Positions 1 to 8,567 of a stretch of 64,000 bases of DNA are shown here, piece by piece (position 1 is the first letter of the stretch; every line of letters starts with the position of its first letter). This DNA is from Fidelibacterota bacterium. Its GTDB lineage: Bacteria; Fidelibacterota; UBA8477; JABMPR01. The translations under genes and the position numbers were made by a program. The notes under the pieces were generated by a model. It ran no database searches. It worked only from the letters and a program-made list of their open reading frames with translations, and had not been told where the DNA came from. The stretch is taken from the NCBI GenBank assembly GCA_016845065.1, contig JAERTG010000082.1, positions 124,001-188,000 of the forward strand. The letters run 5' to 3'.

Positions 1-2
1 TA

Positions 3-1964
3 AATCGACGCACCAATATGCCTAGCGAGTTGAGTGAGCAGGGACATCACACAAATCCCCTGCAAAACCAGCTTGACATGAATAATGACTACACCCGCAT
101 GCTGGCCTATAGTATGTTCTGGACTATTTTGGACAAATTCGAAATTGCCAGACCCTATCCTGGCATCCTTGCTGGTATTATCACCAATTCGGAAACTGGT
201 ATTCGCGTGAACGGAGCAACCGTAGAAGTGAATGGTGAATCCTACACAACCGATACCTTCGAGTCCCTCTTTCATCAGTTTCCAAATGGAGAAGAGCTCC
301 ACAATGGCTTCTATTTTTTTGAGGATCTGCCTGATACGACACTGGAGGTCATTGTCTCTGCAGATGGATACTTTACTGACACCCTTGAAGTTTCATCCAT
401 GGCTCAAGATTTTGTGACATTTCTGGACATTTTATTAGTTCCCAGTATACCTCCCTTTGTTGTTGAATCAAATCCAGCTGATGGTGACCTTTCCTTCTCA
501 GCCTTTAATAATCCAAGCGTTACATTTTCAAGAGCCATGGATGGCGCTTCTGTTGGTGCAGCCTTCTCAATAGACCCTCCTGTTGCTGGTGTAGTATCTC
601 TTTCAGCAGATCAAAAGCGGATAACATTTCAGGTGCAGGACACACTTGATTTTCTTACTGATTATACCATGACCGTGGCTGGTACGGCAATAGATTTGAT
701 GGGGCGACCTCTCGATGGGAACCAGGATAGTGTTGGTGGGGATGATTGGAGTATCCAATTCACTACAAGCCCACCTGATGTATCACCGCCTTTTGTGAAT
801 GCTTCGACACCTTCCAATGGTTCTGCATCAGTTAATCAAAGACCTATCATTAATCTGGTCTGGAATGAAGAGCTCAATCCAGGGTCTGTCACTTCAGATC
901 TGGTGATTTTTGAACATGTCTCAACTGGGCAGCTCCAACCCTTCACACTGGAACATCATGTGATCAACTCCAGGAGTGTCCTGGTTATCTATTCCACAAA
1001 TGATTTGCTTGATGTGGAAGCCTATCGCATACGACTCCAGCCTGGTTTCGAAGATCTGTACGGAAATGTACGTGCCATGGAAACCGAAATGAATTTTTCA
1101 ACAAGCAACTATGGCTACCAGGTTAACAATATTGATAATTTTGAAACAGATGCTGCTAACTATTGGTGGGAAATAACGGCATCTGGGAGTAATTCTGGTA
1201 TTCTGGCTCCACTTTGCACCAGAAGCTTTGTCACAGATCTAAGCGTCTTTACAGCAACAGATAACACCTCTCTCAAGCTCAACTATGGGTGGGATACGAA
1301 TGCCAACTCATGGCTTATTAGAGAATACTTGAGCGGTGGTCCTGGACGCAATGTTCACTTCAGTGCCAATAAGATCATGCAGGCCTATGTTTTTGGTGAT
1401 GGAAATGGCAATAAATTCAGGTTTTGTGTTGATGATAATATTTTCGGATCTGGTGCACACGAAGTGAGCCCCTGGTATACTGTAGATTGGTATGGTTGGA
1501 AATTGGTTAGTTGGGATATGGCTCTCGATGGCACGGGAACCTGGATAGGGGACGGCAATTTGGATGGAACTCTTGAATTTGATAGTATCCAACTGAGCCA
1601 TACACCTGGACAAAACAATATTGGGTCATATCACGTAGACAACCTACGCGTTGTCACACGAAATTATCTCGGGATCGAAGATAGAGAGCTACAGCAACCT
1701 TCTGAAGTGGCTCTCTTACCTAATTATCCCAATCCATTCAACCCCTGGACTACCATCCCCTTTACTCTGGTGGAAGACGCTCAAGTCAATGTGAAAATCT
1801 ACAACCTGAAGGGTGAAACCATGGCGACCCTTTTGAGTGGGAAGCTCACTCCCGGGTATCATGAAACTCGCTGGAATGCATCAAATGTTTCATCTGGAGT
1901 TTACATGGTCCGCTTGGAGGCCAATGGGGTTTCGAAGACACAAAAGGTGATGGTCCTCAAGTAA
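3..1964 (+). CDS. Secreted N-acetylmuramoyl-L-alanine amidase paralogue, 5'-truncated by window edge, with Ig-like domains and sorting tail
   Basis: The reading frame is open to the window edge (in frame from base 3), so the ATG at 18 is probably internal. The first ~45 residues (NMPSELSEQ onward) align with the end of the Amidase_3 domain of the complete paralogue at 3019-4605 (NMPATISEG onward), including the Glu that is catalytic in that family. So this is the tail of a second zinc amidase. Then follow, numbered from the ATG, a carboxypeptidase-regulatory-like domain (~46-125), two Big_5-type Ig-like domains (~148-252, ~258-365), a beta-sandwich module (~375-555) and a C-terminal sorting module with NYPNPFNP (~570-648). 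The product is probably exported and then handled by type IX secretion. The enzymatic assignment rests on the paralogue, since the zinc ligands lie outside the window. Confidence 0.8.
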   Translation, partial: NRRTNMPSELSEQGHHTNPLQNQLDMNNDYTRMLAYSMFWTILDKFEIARPYPGILAGIITNSETGIRVNGATVEVNGESYTTDTFESLFHQFPNGEELHNGFYFFEDLPDTTLEVIVSADGYFTDTLEVSSMAQDFVTFLDILLVPSIPPFVVESNPADGDLSFSAFNNPSVTFSRAMDGASVGAAFSIDPPVAGVVSLSADQKRITFQVQDTLDFLTDYTMTVAGTAIDLMGRPLDGNQDSVGGDDWSIQFTTSPPDVSPPFVNASTPSNGSASVNQRPIINLVWNEELNPGSVTSDLVIFEHVSTGQLQPFTLEHHVINSRSVLVIYSTNDLLDVEAYRIRLQPGFEDLYGNVRAMETEMNFSTSNYGYQVNNIDNFETDAANYWWEITASGSNSGILAPLCTRSFVTDLSVFTATDNTSLKLNYGWDTNANSWLIREYLSGGPGRNVHFSANKIMQAYVFGDGNGNKFRFCVDDNIFGSGAHEVSPWYTVDWYGWKLVSWDMALDGTGTWIGDGNLDGTLEFDSIQLSHTPGQNNIGSYHVDNLRVVTRNYLGIEDRELQQPSEVALLPNYPNPFNPWTTIPFTLVEDAQVNVKIYNLKGETMATLLSGKLTPGYHETRWNASNVSSGVYMVRLEANGVSKTQKVMVLK

Positions 1965-2090
1965 GTATATGATAGATCACACAACTTGAGACTGTTTGCC
2001 TTTAGTTTTGATGGCTTTAACATGCAATGTGGATTGCAAATAACATAAACTGTTAACTAGGGTGCAGAGAACACAGCCCGGGGAAACCAC

Positions 2091-3011
2091 ATGTTGAAAA
2101 CAAGATATCTAACGGTGATATTGCTTTTGACCACCAGCCTTCTGGCAAAGGACATTATTGTAACGAACACCAAGGTGCTTCTGGGGGATAACAAGGCACC
2201 CTTTTATTTTCCATCATACACAGTGGATGGTAAGTCCATTATGTTGACTCAAAATGCCTATTCAGGTCTTTGGATGCTTGATAGAACCTCGGAAGAACTC
2301 AGGAAGGTCACTGATTCACAAGGCGCTGGTTTTGAACCACGTAGCCTCATAGATGGTACGGTTATTTATCGCCGCGATGAATATCAGAAAGGTCGAAAAT
2401 TCACCTCTTTGTATAAATATACATCAAATGGGGAGCAACTCATCGCAGATCCTGCCCGCCTTGTCTCACCTGCCAATGTGGTCGACGATAGGTTGATCTA
2501 CCTCATCGATGAAGTACCTGTCATCTTGAATGCTTCAAGTGCTCAACGTGAGATCAATCTTGAAGACTATACCACTGTACTAAACGATAAACTGACTCTG
2601 AAATTATTCCAGTCTGGAGAACCATCAGTAATTGCTCCCCAGGGTGAAGGAAACTACATCTGGTCTGAGCTTTCACCCACCTTGGACAAACTCGTCTATA
2701 CCAAGACAGGAGTCGGTACCTTTGTGAGTGACCTAGACGGAAACATCATTTCCGATTTGGGTATTGTACATGCCCCCCATTGGTCACCAGATGGAGAATA
2801 TCTTGTCTACATGAAGGATCTAGACGACGGCGTTCAATATACAGAGTCTGAAATCTGGATCGTTTCATTTGATGGGGAGCACTCCTGGAAAATTACTGAC
2901 ACACCAGAAAGAATTGAAATGTACCCACAATGGGCACCAGATGGAAAGCATGTGATTTATCATTCTCTTCTTGGTGACATTATTGAAACTACATTAGAGA
3001 TCGTTGAGTAG
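2091..3011 (+). CDS. Secreted PD40 / TolB-like beta-propeller protein
   Basis: A 306-residue protein with a signal peptide (hydrophobic residues 7-18, cleavage near LLA-K). Repeats of the PD40 type are visible: SYTVDGKSIM early on, HWSPDGEYLVY, and WAPDGKHVIYHS near the C-terminus. Such propellers are usually periplasmic or cell-surface and bind proteins or peptidoglycan-associated partners; no catalytic motif is visible. It sits between two paralogous amidase genes and is followed by the second after 7 bp, so a role connected with cell-wall turnover is an inference from context. A GGGGA ribosome-binding site lies about 6 bases before the ATG. Confidence 0.75.
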   Translation: MLKTRYLTVILLLTTSLLAKDIIVTNTKVLLGDNKAPFYFPSYTVDGKSIMLTQNAYSGLWMLDRTSEELRKVTDSQGAGFEPRSLIDGTVIYRRDEYQKGRKFTSLYKYTSNGEQLIADPARLVSPANVVDDRLIYLIDEVPVILNASSAQREINLEDYTTVLNDKLTLKLFQSGEPSVIAPQGEGNYIWSELSPTLDKLVYTKTGVGTFVSDLDGNIISDLGIVHAPHWSPDGEYLVYMKDLDDGVQYTESEIWIVSFDGEHSWKITDTPERIEMYPQWAPDGKHVIYHSLLGDIIETTLEIVE

Positions 3012-3018
3012 GTCTGAT

Positions 3019-4605
3019 ATGAAAAACATCATTTTGCTTTTTATATTCGTCGGTAGCCTATTTGCTCAAGATTTAAGCGGCGTTCGAATTTGCATCGATC
3101 CGGGACATTCGGGACATGAAAGTGATGATCGATATATCGCTGCGACAGGATTTTGGGAATCCGAATCAAATCTCACCAAAGGGTTGGAGCTGAGAAATAT
3201 CCTTTTGGGTCTGAATGCTGAAGTTGCCATTACCCGGACAGGAAATAATGACACCTCTGATGATCTGGGATTGTCTGAGCGAGCGGGTGTTGCCAATGCC
3301 TTCAATGCTGACTACTTCAATAGCAATCATAGCAATGGATTCGACGGGGGGACGAATTACGCCATGGTCATTTATAACGGTACCACGAATTCACCTACTT
3401 TTCCATTAGCGAGGACCATGGCTAATATTATGGCACCACTTCTTGATGATGTAAACCACACAACTCACGACGTTTCAATAGGTGACCTAACTTTAAATCC
3501 AACGTGGAATTATGGATATGGGGTTCTGGTACCCGCTAACATGCCTGCGACAATATCTGAGGGCTCTTTTCATGATTATATTCCCGAGTCCTGGCGCTTG
3601 ATGAACCTGGACTATCGTAAACATGAAGCAATGGCTATGGCCAGAGCCTGTCTGGCTTATTTTGGACAACCGGGATTTTCAGTTGGTGCAATCGCAGGAT
3701 TGGTAAGAAATCCTGATGTGACGGTTTCCTACTATTCACTCGCCAGTCTGAATGATAACTGGCAACCAATCAACAATATCGAAGTTTCAATTGAACCTGG
3801 AGGTCACCACTATTCAGGTGGCGATAACAATAATGGCTATTTTAAGGTGGATTCCCTGTCACCGGGAACCTATGAAGTGATTATTACCGCCGAGGGCTTT
3901 TCACCAGACACATCCACTGTGATTGTGACTGCCAATTATACCAGCTATACCACTATACAACTTCTAAACACCACACCTCCAACTATTGTTGAATCGCATC
4001 CTGCGGAAGGTGATACAACGTGGACACCCTGGAGCATCCCCTATTTTGATTTTTCAAAGGGAATGAATAGGAGTTCTGTGGAAGCAGCTTTTACCATTGA
4101 ACCTAATGCAAGCGGATCATTTCATTTTACTACAGATTCGAAACGCATGGCATTCATACTCACTGATTCTCTTGAGTTTTCTACTGATTATACAATTACT
4201 TTTGCTGGTACAGCTACAGACATGGCTGGATTTCCATTGGATGGCAATCAAGATGGTGTCGGTGGCGATGATTGGAGTGTATCGTTTAGCACAATTGCAC
4301 GAGATGTCTTGGCTTTGGATGAACCAGACATCCCAAATCCTTCGGAATACGCTCTCGAACCCAATTATCCCAATCCGTTCAATCCATCAACCCGTATTCC
4401 CTTTATACTCCCAGAAAATGCTGATGTGAGGATTCGCGTATTTGATCTCCATGGCCAGGTAGTAGCACATCTATTGTCTGGTTCCATGCATGCGGGGCAT
4501 TATGTAACACACTGGGATGCTTCCAATATCTCCTCTGGTCTTTATCTGGTAAAAATGGATGCCAATGATATCTCGATCACACGGAAAATTACTGTCCTGA
4601 AGTAA
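3019..4605 (+). CDS. Secreted N-acetylmuramoyl-L-alanine amidase (Amidase_3) with Ig-like domain and sorting tail
   Basis: Cleaves the amide bond between muramic acid and the stem peptide. I use the ATG at 3019, which opens a signal peptide (MKNIILLFIFVGSLFAQ). The frame also extends to a TTG at 3004, but that would overlap the preceding gene. Amidase_3 spans ~20-215: IDPGHSG (zinc His30), WESESN (Glu47 fits the zinc Glu in E-x3-N), SNHSNG (zinc His104) and ISEGSF (catalytic Glu181). Then come a carboxypeptidase-regulatory-like domain (~225-315), a Big_5 Ig-like domain (~320-425) and a sorting tail with NYPNPFNP (~445-528). The architecture matches the truncated gene at the window start, pointing to duplication. 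Surface or extracellular location is inferred from the tail. Confidence 0.88.
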   Translation: MKNIILLFIFVGSLFAQDLSGVRICIDPGHSGHESDDRYIAATGFWESESNLTKGLELRNILLGLNAEVAITRTGNNDTSDDLGLSERAGVANAFNADYFNSNHSNGFDGGTNYAMVIYNGTTNSPTFPLARTMANIMAPLLDDVNHTTHDVSIGDLTLNPTWNYGYGVLVPANMPATISEGSFHDYIPESWRLMNLDYRKHEAMAMARACLAYFGQPGFSVGAIAGLVRNPDVTVSYYSLASLNDNWQPINNIEVSIEPGGHHYSGGDNNNGYFKVDSLSPGTYEVIITAEGFSPDTSTVIVTANYTSYTTIQLLNTTPPTIVESHPAEGDTTWTPWSIPYFDFSKGMNRSSVEAAFTIEPNASGSFHFTTDSKRMAFILTDSLEFSTDYTITFAGTATDMAGFPLDGNQDGVGGDDWSVSFSTIARDVLALDEPDIPNPSEYALEPNYPNPFNPSTRIPFILPENADVRIRVFDLHGQVVAHLLSGSMHAGHYVTHWDASNISSGLYLVKMDANDISITRKITVLK

Positions 4606-4632
4606 CTTGTAGATGTGGATAAGAATTACTAT

Positions 4633-5526
4633 ATGAGATATATGAGAAAGATACTCACTATCCTCCTGCTGCTGGCAGGTCTGTTCGCCTACGCAGATCG
4701 CGACTCGAAACACGGCTCGGCTCCCACCAGCTGGTCCAATCAAGTTGAAAAGGATCTGGTAAATCTCATAGCCAAGAATGAGCAAGCCAGACAGGTGTAT
4801 GGTCGGGTTATTAAACGTCTGCGTCGCAGTGGAGTCCCGGCAGCATATGCATGGCAGGTATTTTCAAATTCCGGGATCAAAATTGAGCCCAACATCTCTG
4901 ATAGATTTTCCAAACCTGCTGAGAGAATGGATTATACCGATTATCGTCGCATCTTTGTGAACGATAAACGTGTAAATGGCGGCGTGAAATTTTACAACGA
5001 ACACTCCGAGCTCCTACATAGTGTGGCCAAGCTTTATGGCGTCGATCCATTTCTGATCCTCAGCTTTGTTGGTGTGGAAACTCAATACGGACTTTATGCT
5101 TCATCCTACCCAGTATTTAATTCCCTTCATACTATCATTCACAATATCCCTCGTCGAGCAAAATGGGCAGAGGATGAAATGGTTGCCTGGTTCATGATTT
5201 GCCGCGTTGATGGACTGGGTCCACATGATGTAAAGGGATCTTATGCAGGTGCCTTCGGCTATGGACAATTCATGCCAACCAGCTTTAAAAGTTATGCCGT
5301 TGATATGGATGGTGATGGGATTAGAGAGCCCTTTGAATGGGCCGATGTGATGGCCAGTATCGCTAACTACCTCTTAAAACGTGGTAACTATGATATTGGC
5401 AGCACTGATTTTTCAGAAAATTCTGCCAACTGGCGGGCGGTTTGGAAATACAATCCTTCTAAAAATTATGTCAAAGTAGTTCTAGAACTTCGCTCTCAAC
5501 TTCAGCTAGCTATAAAAAAGTCTTAA
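4633..5526 (+). CDS. MltB-like lytic murein transglycosylase (SLT_2 domain)
   Basis: Cleaves the MurNAc-GlcNAc bond of peptidoglycan with formation of 1,6-anhydro ends. The SLT_2/MltB fold is shown by FVGVETQYG (catalytic Glu149 in this numbering), the AGAFGYGQFMPTSF motif and the metal-loop-like DMDGDG. A signal peptide (RKILTILLLLAGLFAYA) follows the start. The frame extends to a GTG at 4615, but ATGs at 4633 and 4642 put the signal peptide in the right place; I chose 4633. It begins 27 bp after the amidase and completes a peptidoglycan-hydrolase cluster. At ~297 residues it is a little shorter than E. coli MltB. There is no lipobox, so it is probably soluble in the periplasm. Confidence 0.88.
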   Translation: MRYMRKILTILLLLAGLFAYADRDSKHGSAPTSWSNQVEKDLVNLIAKNEQARQVYGRVIKRLRRSGVPAAYAWQVFSNSGIKIEPNISDRFSKPAERMDYTDYRRIFVNDKRVNGGVKFYNEHSELLHSVAKLYGVDPFLILSFVGVETQYGLYASSYPVFNSLHTIIHNIPRRAKWAEDEMVAWFMICRVDGLGPHDVKGSYAGAFGYGQFMPTSFKSYAVDMDGDGIREPFEWADVMASIANYLLKRGNYDIGSTDFSENSANWRAVWKYNPSKNYVKVVLELRSQLQLAIKKS

Positions 5527-5564
5527 CTCAAGTCTAACTCGCTTCAGGGTTTTCGCCATGGATC

Positions 5565-6128
5565 TTACAAAGTTTCGTGGGATTTATCGTACTTGTTCAT
5601 TCCATCAATCAGGGCAGCACTTACAATGTACAAGAGAGCAAGAAACACCAGCCCAAATTTTGGCAAGGCAACACTTCGAGCCAATTGAGGTAAAAACTCA
5701 CTCTTATATCCTGTGAGTAGTAATATGAGAGCAATATTCTCGACAATATCCAGAATGGCTGCTAAGATGACACCACGAGCCAACCAAACTCCCAGTACAG
5801 ATAATGCATGCAGATTTTTGGGCATTTTATTGGCTAGGATTAAACAACCCAGAGAAATGGTTGTGGCATAAAGGAATAAAAATAGGAAGTCCAATCCTAT
5901 GTTGATACCAGCCCACACCATGGTGGTTCCCTGCCAGGATTCAATGATTCCCTGACTCCCAGTGAGGGTACCAACAAGTTCGAAGGTGATAATTCCGCCC
6001 TGAGCTATCTCAGTTTTTAGGGGAGCTCCTGTAAGTTGCATCCCAAATAATGCCAGGATTGTGAGTGCAAACAAAATCCAAAACAGTCGTTTCGTTTCGG
6101 GTGAGTGGATTTCTCCAGTAAGGATCAT
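5565..6128 (-). CDS. Multi-pass membrane protein of unknown function
   Basis: A 187-residue protein with about four hydrophobic segments (~15-32, ~70-97, ~112-137, ~152-172). I do not recognise a family with certainty; the layout resembles small integral membrane proteins annotated as DUF4386-like. Its ATG overlaps the stop of the upstream MscS-like channel gene by four bases (ATGA), so translation is probably coupled and the two proteins may work together in the membrane. It ends convergently, 38 bp from the transglycosylase gene. Confidence 0.6.
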   Translation of the reverse strand: MILTGEIHSPETKRLFWILFALTILALFGMQLTGAPLKTEIAQGGIITFELVGTLTGSQGIIESWQGTTMVWAGINIGLDFLFLFLYATTISLGCLILANKMPKNLHALSVLGVWLARGVILAAILDIVENIALILLLTGYKSEFLPQLARSVALPKFGLVFLALLYIVSAALIDGMNKYDKSHETL

Positions 6129-6943
6129 TTCTCAACTTGGTGAAGGTGAATATCAGATTGGGGATATGGAATGCTGATACCGGCTTCATCCAGCGCTATT
6201 TTAATTTTTTCAGTAAGATCAAATTTAACATCCCAGTAATCTGGTGTGTTCACCCAGGGGCGTACGAAAAAGTTTACGCTGCTGTCAGCTAGTTCGGAGA
6301 CCACAATCAGGGGTGCTGGATCCTCTAATATCCTCGGATCAGCCTCAAGGATATTTTTAAAAATGGCCTTGGCGGTGAGAATATTGTCCTCATACCCAAT
6401 ACCAAATACGAGATCCAGCCTGCGTGTGGGGTTGGCATTGATGTTTGTAATCACACCAGCTGTAACCTGACCATTTGGCACTATCATGCGCTGATTGTCT
6501 GGTGTGAGAAAAATGGTATTGAATATGCTGATGGCTTCAATCTTGCCGGTAACACCACCGGCACTTACTACATCACCAATTTTAAAGGGTCGAAAAAATA
6601 CCAGCATGACACCACTGGCAAAATTACCAAGTGAATCTTTTAGTGCCAGTCCAACAGCCAGTCCAGCTGCGCCAAATATCGCTAGAAAGGAAGAAGTGTC
6701 TATTCCCAATTCATCAGCTGCTGCCATCAGAACAACAACCATAAGGGCATAATAGGTGATATTGTCAAGAAACCGAATCAGAGTTTCATCAATATTTTGC
6801 TTTTTTAAAAGTTTACCGAGCAAGGATGCCGATTTTCTGGCTAGCCATTTACCAATAATGAAAATGAGAATACTGCCAAGAATATTCCAGGCATAGTTGG
6901 CAATAAATTCTGTTAATTGTGTTAGAATGGCTTGAACATCCAT
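6125..6943 (-). CDS. Small-conductance mechanosensitive ion channel, MscS family
   Basis: Opens under membrane tension to release solutes during hypo-osmotic shock. At 272 residues it is close to E. coli MscS (286). There are three transmembrane segments (~18-38, ~62-82, ~90-125). TM3 carries the Gly/Ala-rich pore helix (GAAGLAVGLALKDSLGN) and runs into the beta domain with PFKIGDVV and DNQRMIVPNG, both hallmark MscS sequences. It is the first gene of a two-gene unit with the overlapping membrane protein downstream. Confidence 0.92.
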   Translation of the reverse strand: MDVQAILTQLTEFIANYAWNILGSILIFIIGKWLARKSASLLGKLLKKQNIDETLIRFLDNITYYALMVVVLMAAADELGIDTSSFLAIFGAAGLAVGLALKDSLGNFASGVMLVFFRPFKIGDVVSAGGVTGKIEAISIFNTIFLTPDNQRMIVPNGQVTAGVITNINANPTRRLDLVFGIGYEDNILTAKAIFKNILEADPRILEDPAPLIVVSELADSSVNFFVRPWVNTPDYWDVKFDLTEKIKIALDEAGISIPYPQSDIHLHQVEK

Positions 6944-6978
6944 AATTACTCCCGCTCTAAAATTTTATTAAAAACACC

Positions 6979-7464
6979 CTACTTGGTAGGTTCTGGACTG
7001 GAGTTCCCCATATCAACGGCAACTTTCCATTGTCCGTCTTCTTCTCTTGTCCAGATATTCAGATACTTACCATAACGCTTCTGTACAACACCATCAGCAT
7101 TGAAACTCAGAACATACTTGCCCCAGGTCCAGCCCATATCCTCGGAACCGGCAACCTCGGCACGCTGTGGCTCCCAGGATAGCTCGTAATCCTCTTGACC
7201 AACCTTCATGTCCTGGTAAATCTGTTCCCGTCCAATCACGGGATGTTGATTATGGGACATCCCCATTGCATCCTCTGTAAGAAAGTGATTGAAAGCTTCA
7301 GCTGCTCCTTTATCGAGAGACATCTGGGCAAATTGCCTGTCTGTATTTAACAATCGTCTTCTCTCAGTATCCAGATCATCGTTAATATTGCAGCTTGAAA
7401 TCATGATGGTAAAAATAACCAGAATTCCCGGGAATGAGCCTAGAGTTTTGCATAAATTGGTCAT
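6979..7464 (-). CDS. Lipoprotein with SnoaL/DUF4440-like (NTF2-fold) domain
   Basis: The N-terminus has a hydrophobic stretch ending in the lipobox ISSC (Cys25), so the protein is probably lipidated. The mature part (DTERRRLLNTDRQFAQMSLDKG, then GREQIYQDMK, ending KYLNIWTREEDGQWKVAVDMG) has the layout of DUF4440/SnoaL-like proteins, small cone-shaped NTF2-fold domains that bind ligands or act as steroid-isomerase-like enzymes. No substrate can be read from the sequence. It lies 3 bp after a cupin gene and is probably co-transcribed with it. Confidence 0.7.
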   Translation of the reverse strand: MTNLCKTLGSFPGILVIFTIMISSCNINDDLDTERRRLLNTDRQFAQMSLDKGAAEAFNHFLTEDAMGMSHNQHPVIGREQIYQDMKVGQEDYELSWEPQRAEVAGSEDMGWTWGKYVLSFNADGVVQKRYGKYLNIWTREEDGQWKVAVDMGNSSPEPTK

Positions 7465-7467
7465 TCT

Positions 7468-7821
7468 CTACTCTTTTACTTCAATAACATCTTCCTGATT
7501 GGGGACCAGACATAGAAACTCAAATGCCTCCGTCCCTGTCGTTTTGTAACTATGAGGCGTGTCGGCAGGGATAAATACTACATCATTCTTCTTGACGACG
7601 AGTGTTTTATCACCGATCACTACTTCTGCTTCACCCGCGATGCAAAACTGCTCATGCTCAACTGAATTCGTATGCAATGGCATAAATCCCCCCGCTTCAA
7701 TCACAAAACACCTCATGGCAAAATTTGGTCCTTCTTCCGAAGAAATTAGAACTTGCTTGGAGGTTTTTTCTCCAGCTGAAACAGGTTCCAGAGGTAAATC
7801 CTTCATATGTTTAACCGACAT
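7468..7821 (-). CDS. Small cupin-domain protein
   Basis: A single-domain cupin of 117 residues. Cupin motif 1 is visible as PLHTNSVEHEQFCIAGEAEV (His, His and Glu in metal-ligand positions) and motif 2 as VFIPADTPHSYKTTG (His). The family is a metal-binding beta barrel used by small isomerases, dioxygenases and sugar-binding proteins; this one has no diagnostic extra domain. A downstream lipoprotein gene follows after 3 bp. Confidence 0.8.
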   Translation of the reverse strand: MSVKHMKDLPLEPVSAGEKTSKQVLISSEEGPNFAMRCFVIEAGGFMPLHTNSVEHEQFCIAGEAEVVIGDKTLVVKKNDVVFIPADTPHSYKTTGTEAFEFLCLVPNQEDVIEVKE

Positions 7822-7856
7822 AATGATTCCTATTTATTTGAATTGATTCGAACCGC

Positions 7857-8486
7857 TCATTTCGATAGATAATAATGCCACAATATCCTGGCTGCAACAG
7901 CGCGATTCGGTCGCCAGGATTCTGCAAGGTGTTGAAATTCATTTCCCCGGGGTCGATGCTCCAGGCCGAGCAGTTTTTGAAGCGCCACTTCCAGGGCCAG
8001 ATCTCCACCTGGCCAGATATCGGGGCGCCCCAGAGCCATAAGCAGGTAAATATTGGCTGTCCAGGGACCGATACCTGTGAGCGACGTCAATTGGGCAAAC
8101 ACCACTTCATCAGAGTGTTTTATTAAGCTCTCCAAATCCAGTGATCCATCCAGAATAGCCCGAGCCAGGATTCTGGAATATCTGGTTTTCTGTCGGCTAA
8201 ACCCAATCTTGAGCAAGGCAGCATCATCCAGAGTCATAAATGTGTCAGGATTTACCTCGTCCAGTGCTGAGTTGAGTTTGTCAAAACATGCCCTGGCTGA
8301 GGCCAGGGAGACTTGTTGTTCCAGAATGATATGTATCAAGGTAGAAAAACCTGGTGCTCTGGCCCATAGAGGGGGCAAACCAAACCGATCAATAACCGAT
8401 TTAAGGTTATCATCCACTTCGCAGAGTTTTTCGACTGCCCTGGACAAACTGTCCTCATTTAGCATGACTATCTTATTCATGTGCAT
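7857..8486 (-). CDS. DNA-3-methyladenine glycosylase II, AlkA-like (HhH-GPD)
   Basis: Removes alkylated bases in base-excision repair. The HhH motif LTGIGPWTANIYLLM (~136-150) is followed by the catalytic Asp162 in WPGGDLAL, the exact HhH-GPD arrangement. At 209 residues it lacks the N-terminal TBP-like domain of E. coli AlkA (282) and resembles the compact bacterial and yeast Mag1 type. There is no FeS-cluster Cys set, which separates it from endonuclease III and MutY. Other repair genes occur at 38-42 kb of the window. Confidence 0.88.
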   Translation of the reverse strand: MHMNKIVMLNEDSLSRAVEKLCEVDDNLKSVIDRFGLPPLWARAPGFSTLIHIILEQQVSLASARACFDKLNSALDEVNPDTFMTLDDAALLKIGFSRQKTRYSRILARAILDGSLDLESLIKHSDEVVFAQLTSLTGIGPWTANIYLLMALGRPDIWPGGDLALEVALQKLLGLEHRPRGNEFQHLAESWRPNRAVAARILWHYYLSK

Positions 8487-8514
8487 ATATAGTATTTCTA
8501 GCGAACACTGGGGT

Positions 8515-8547
8515 AAAAAAAAGATGGCTCCATTATGGAGCCATCTT
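8515..8547 (-). terminator. Rho-independent terminator of the M16 protease gene
   Basis: On the minus strand a perfect 11-bp stem (AAGATGGCTCC / GGAGCCATCTT, loop of five bases) is followed by eight T. It lies 20 bp after the stop of the M16 protease gene and before the AlkA-like gene, separating the two transcripts. Confidence 0.92.
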
Positions 8548-8567
8548 AAAGCTATTTCCGATTTGAA

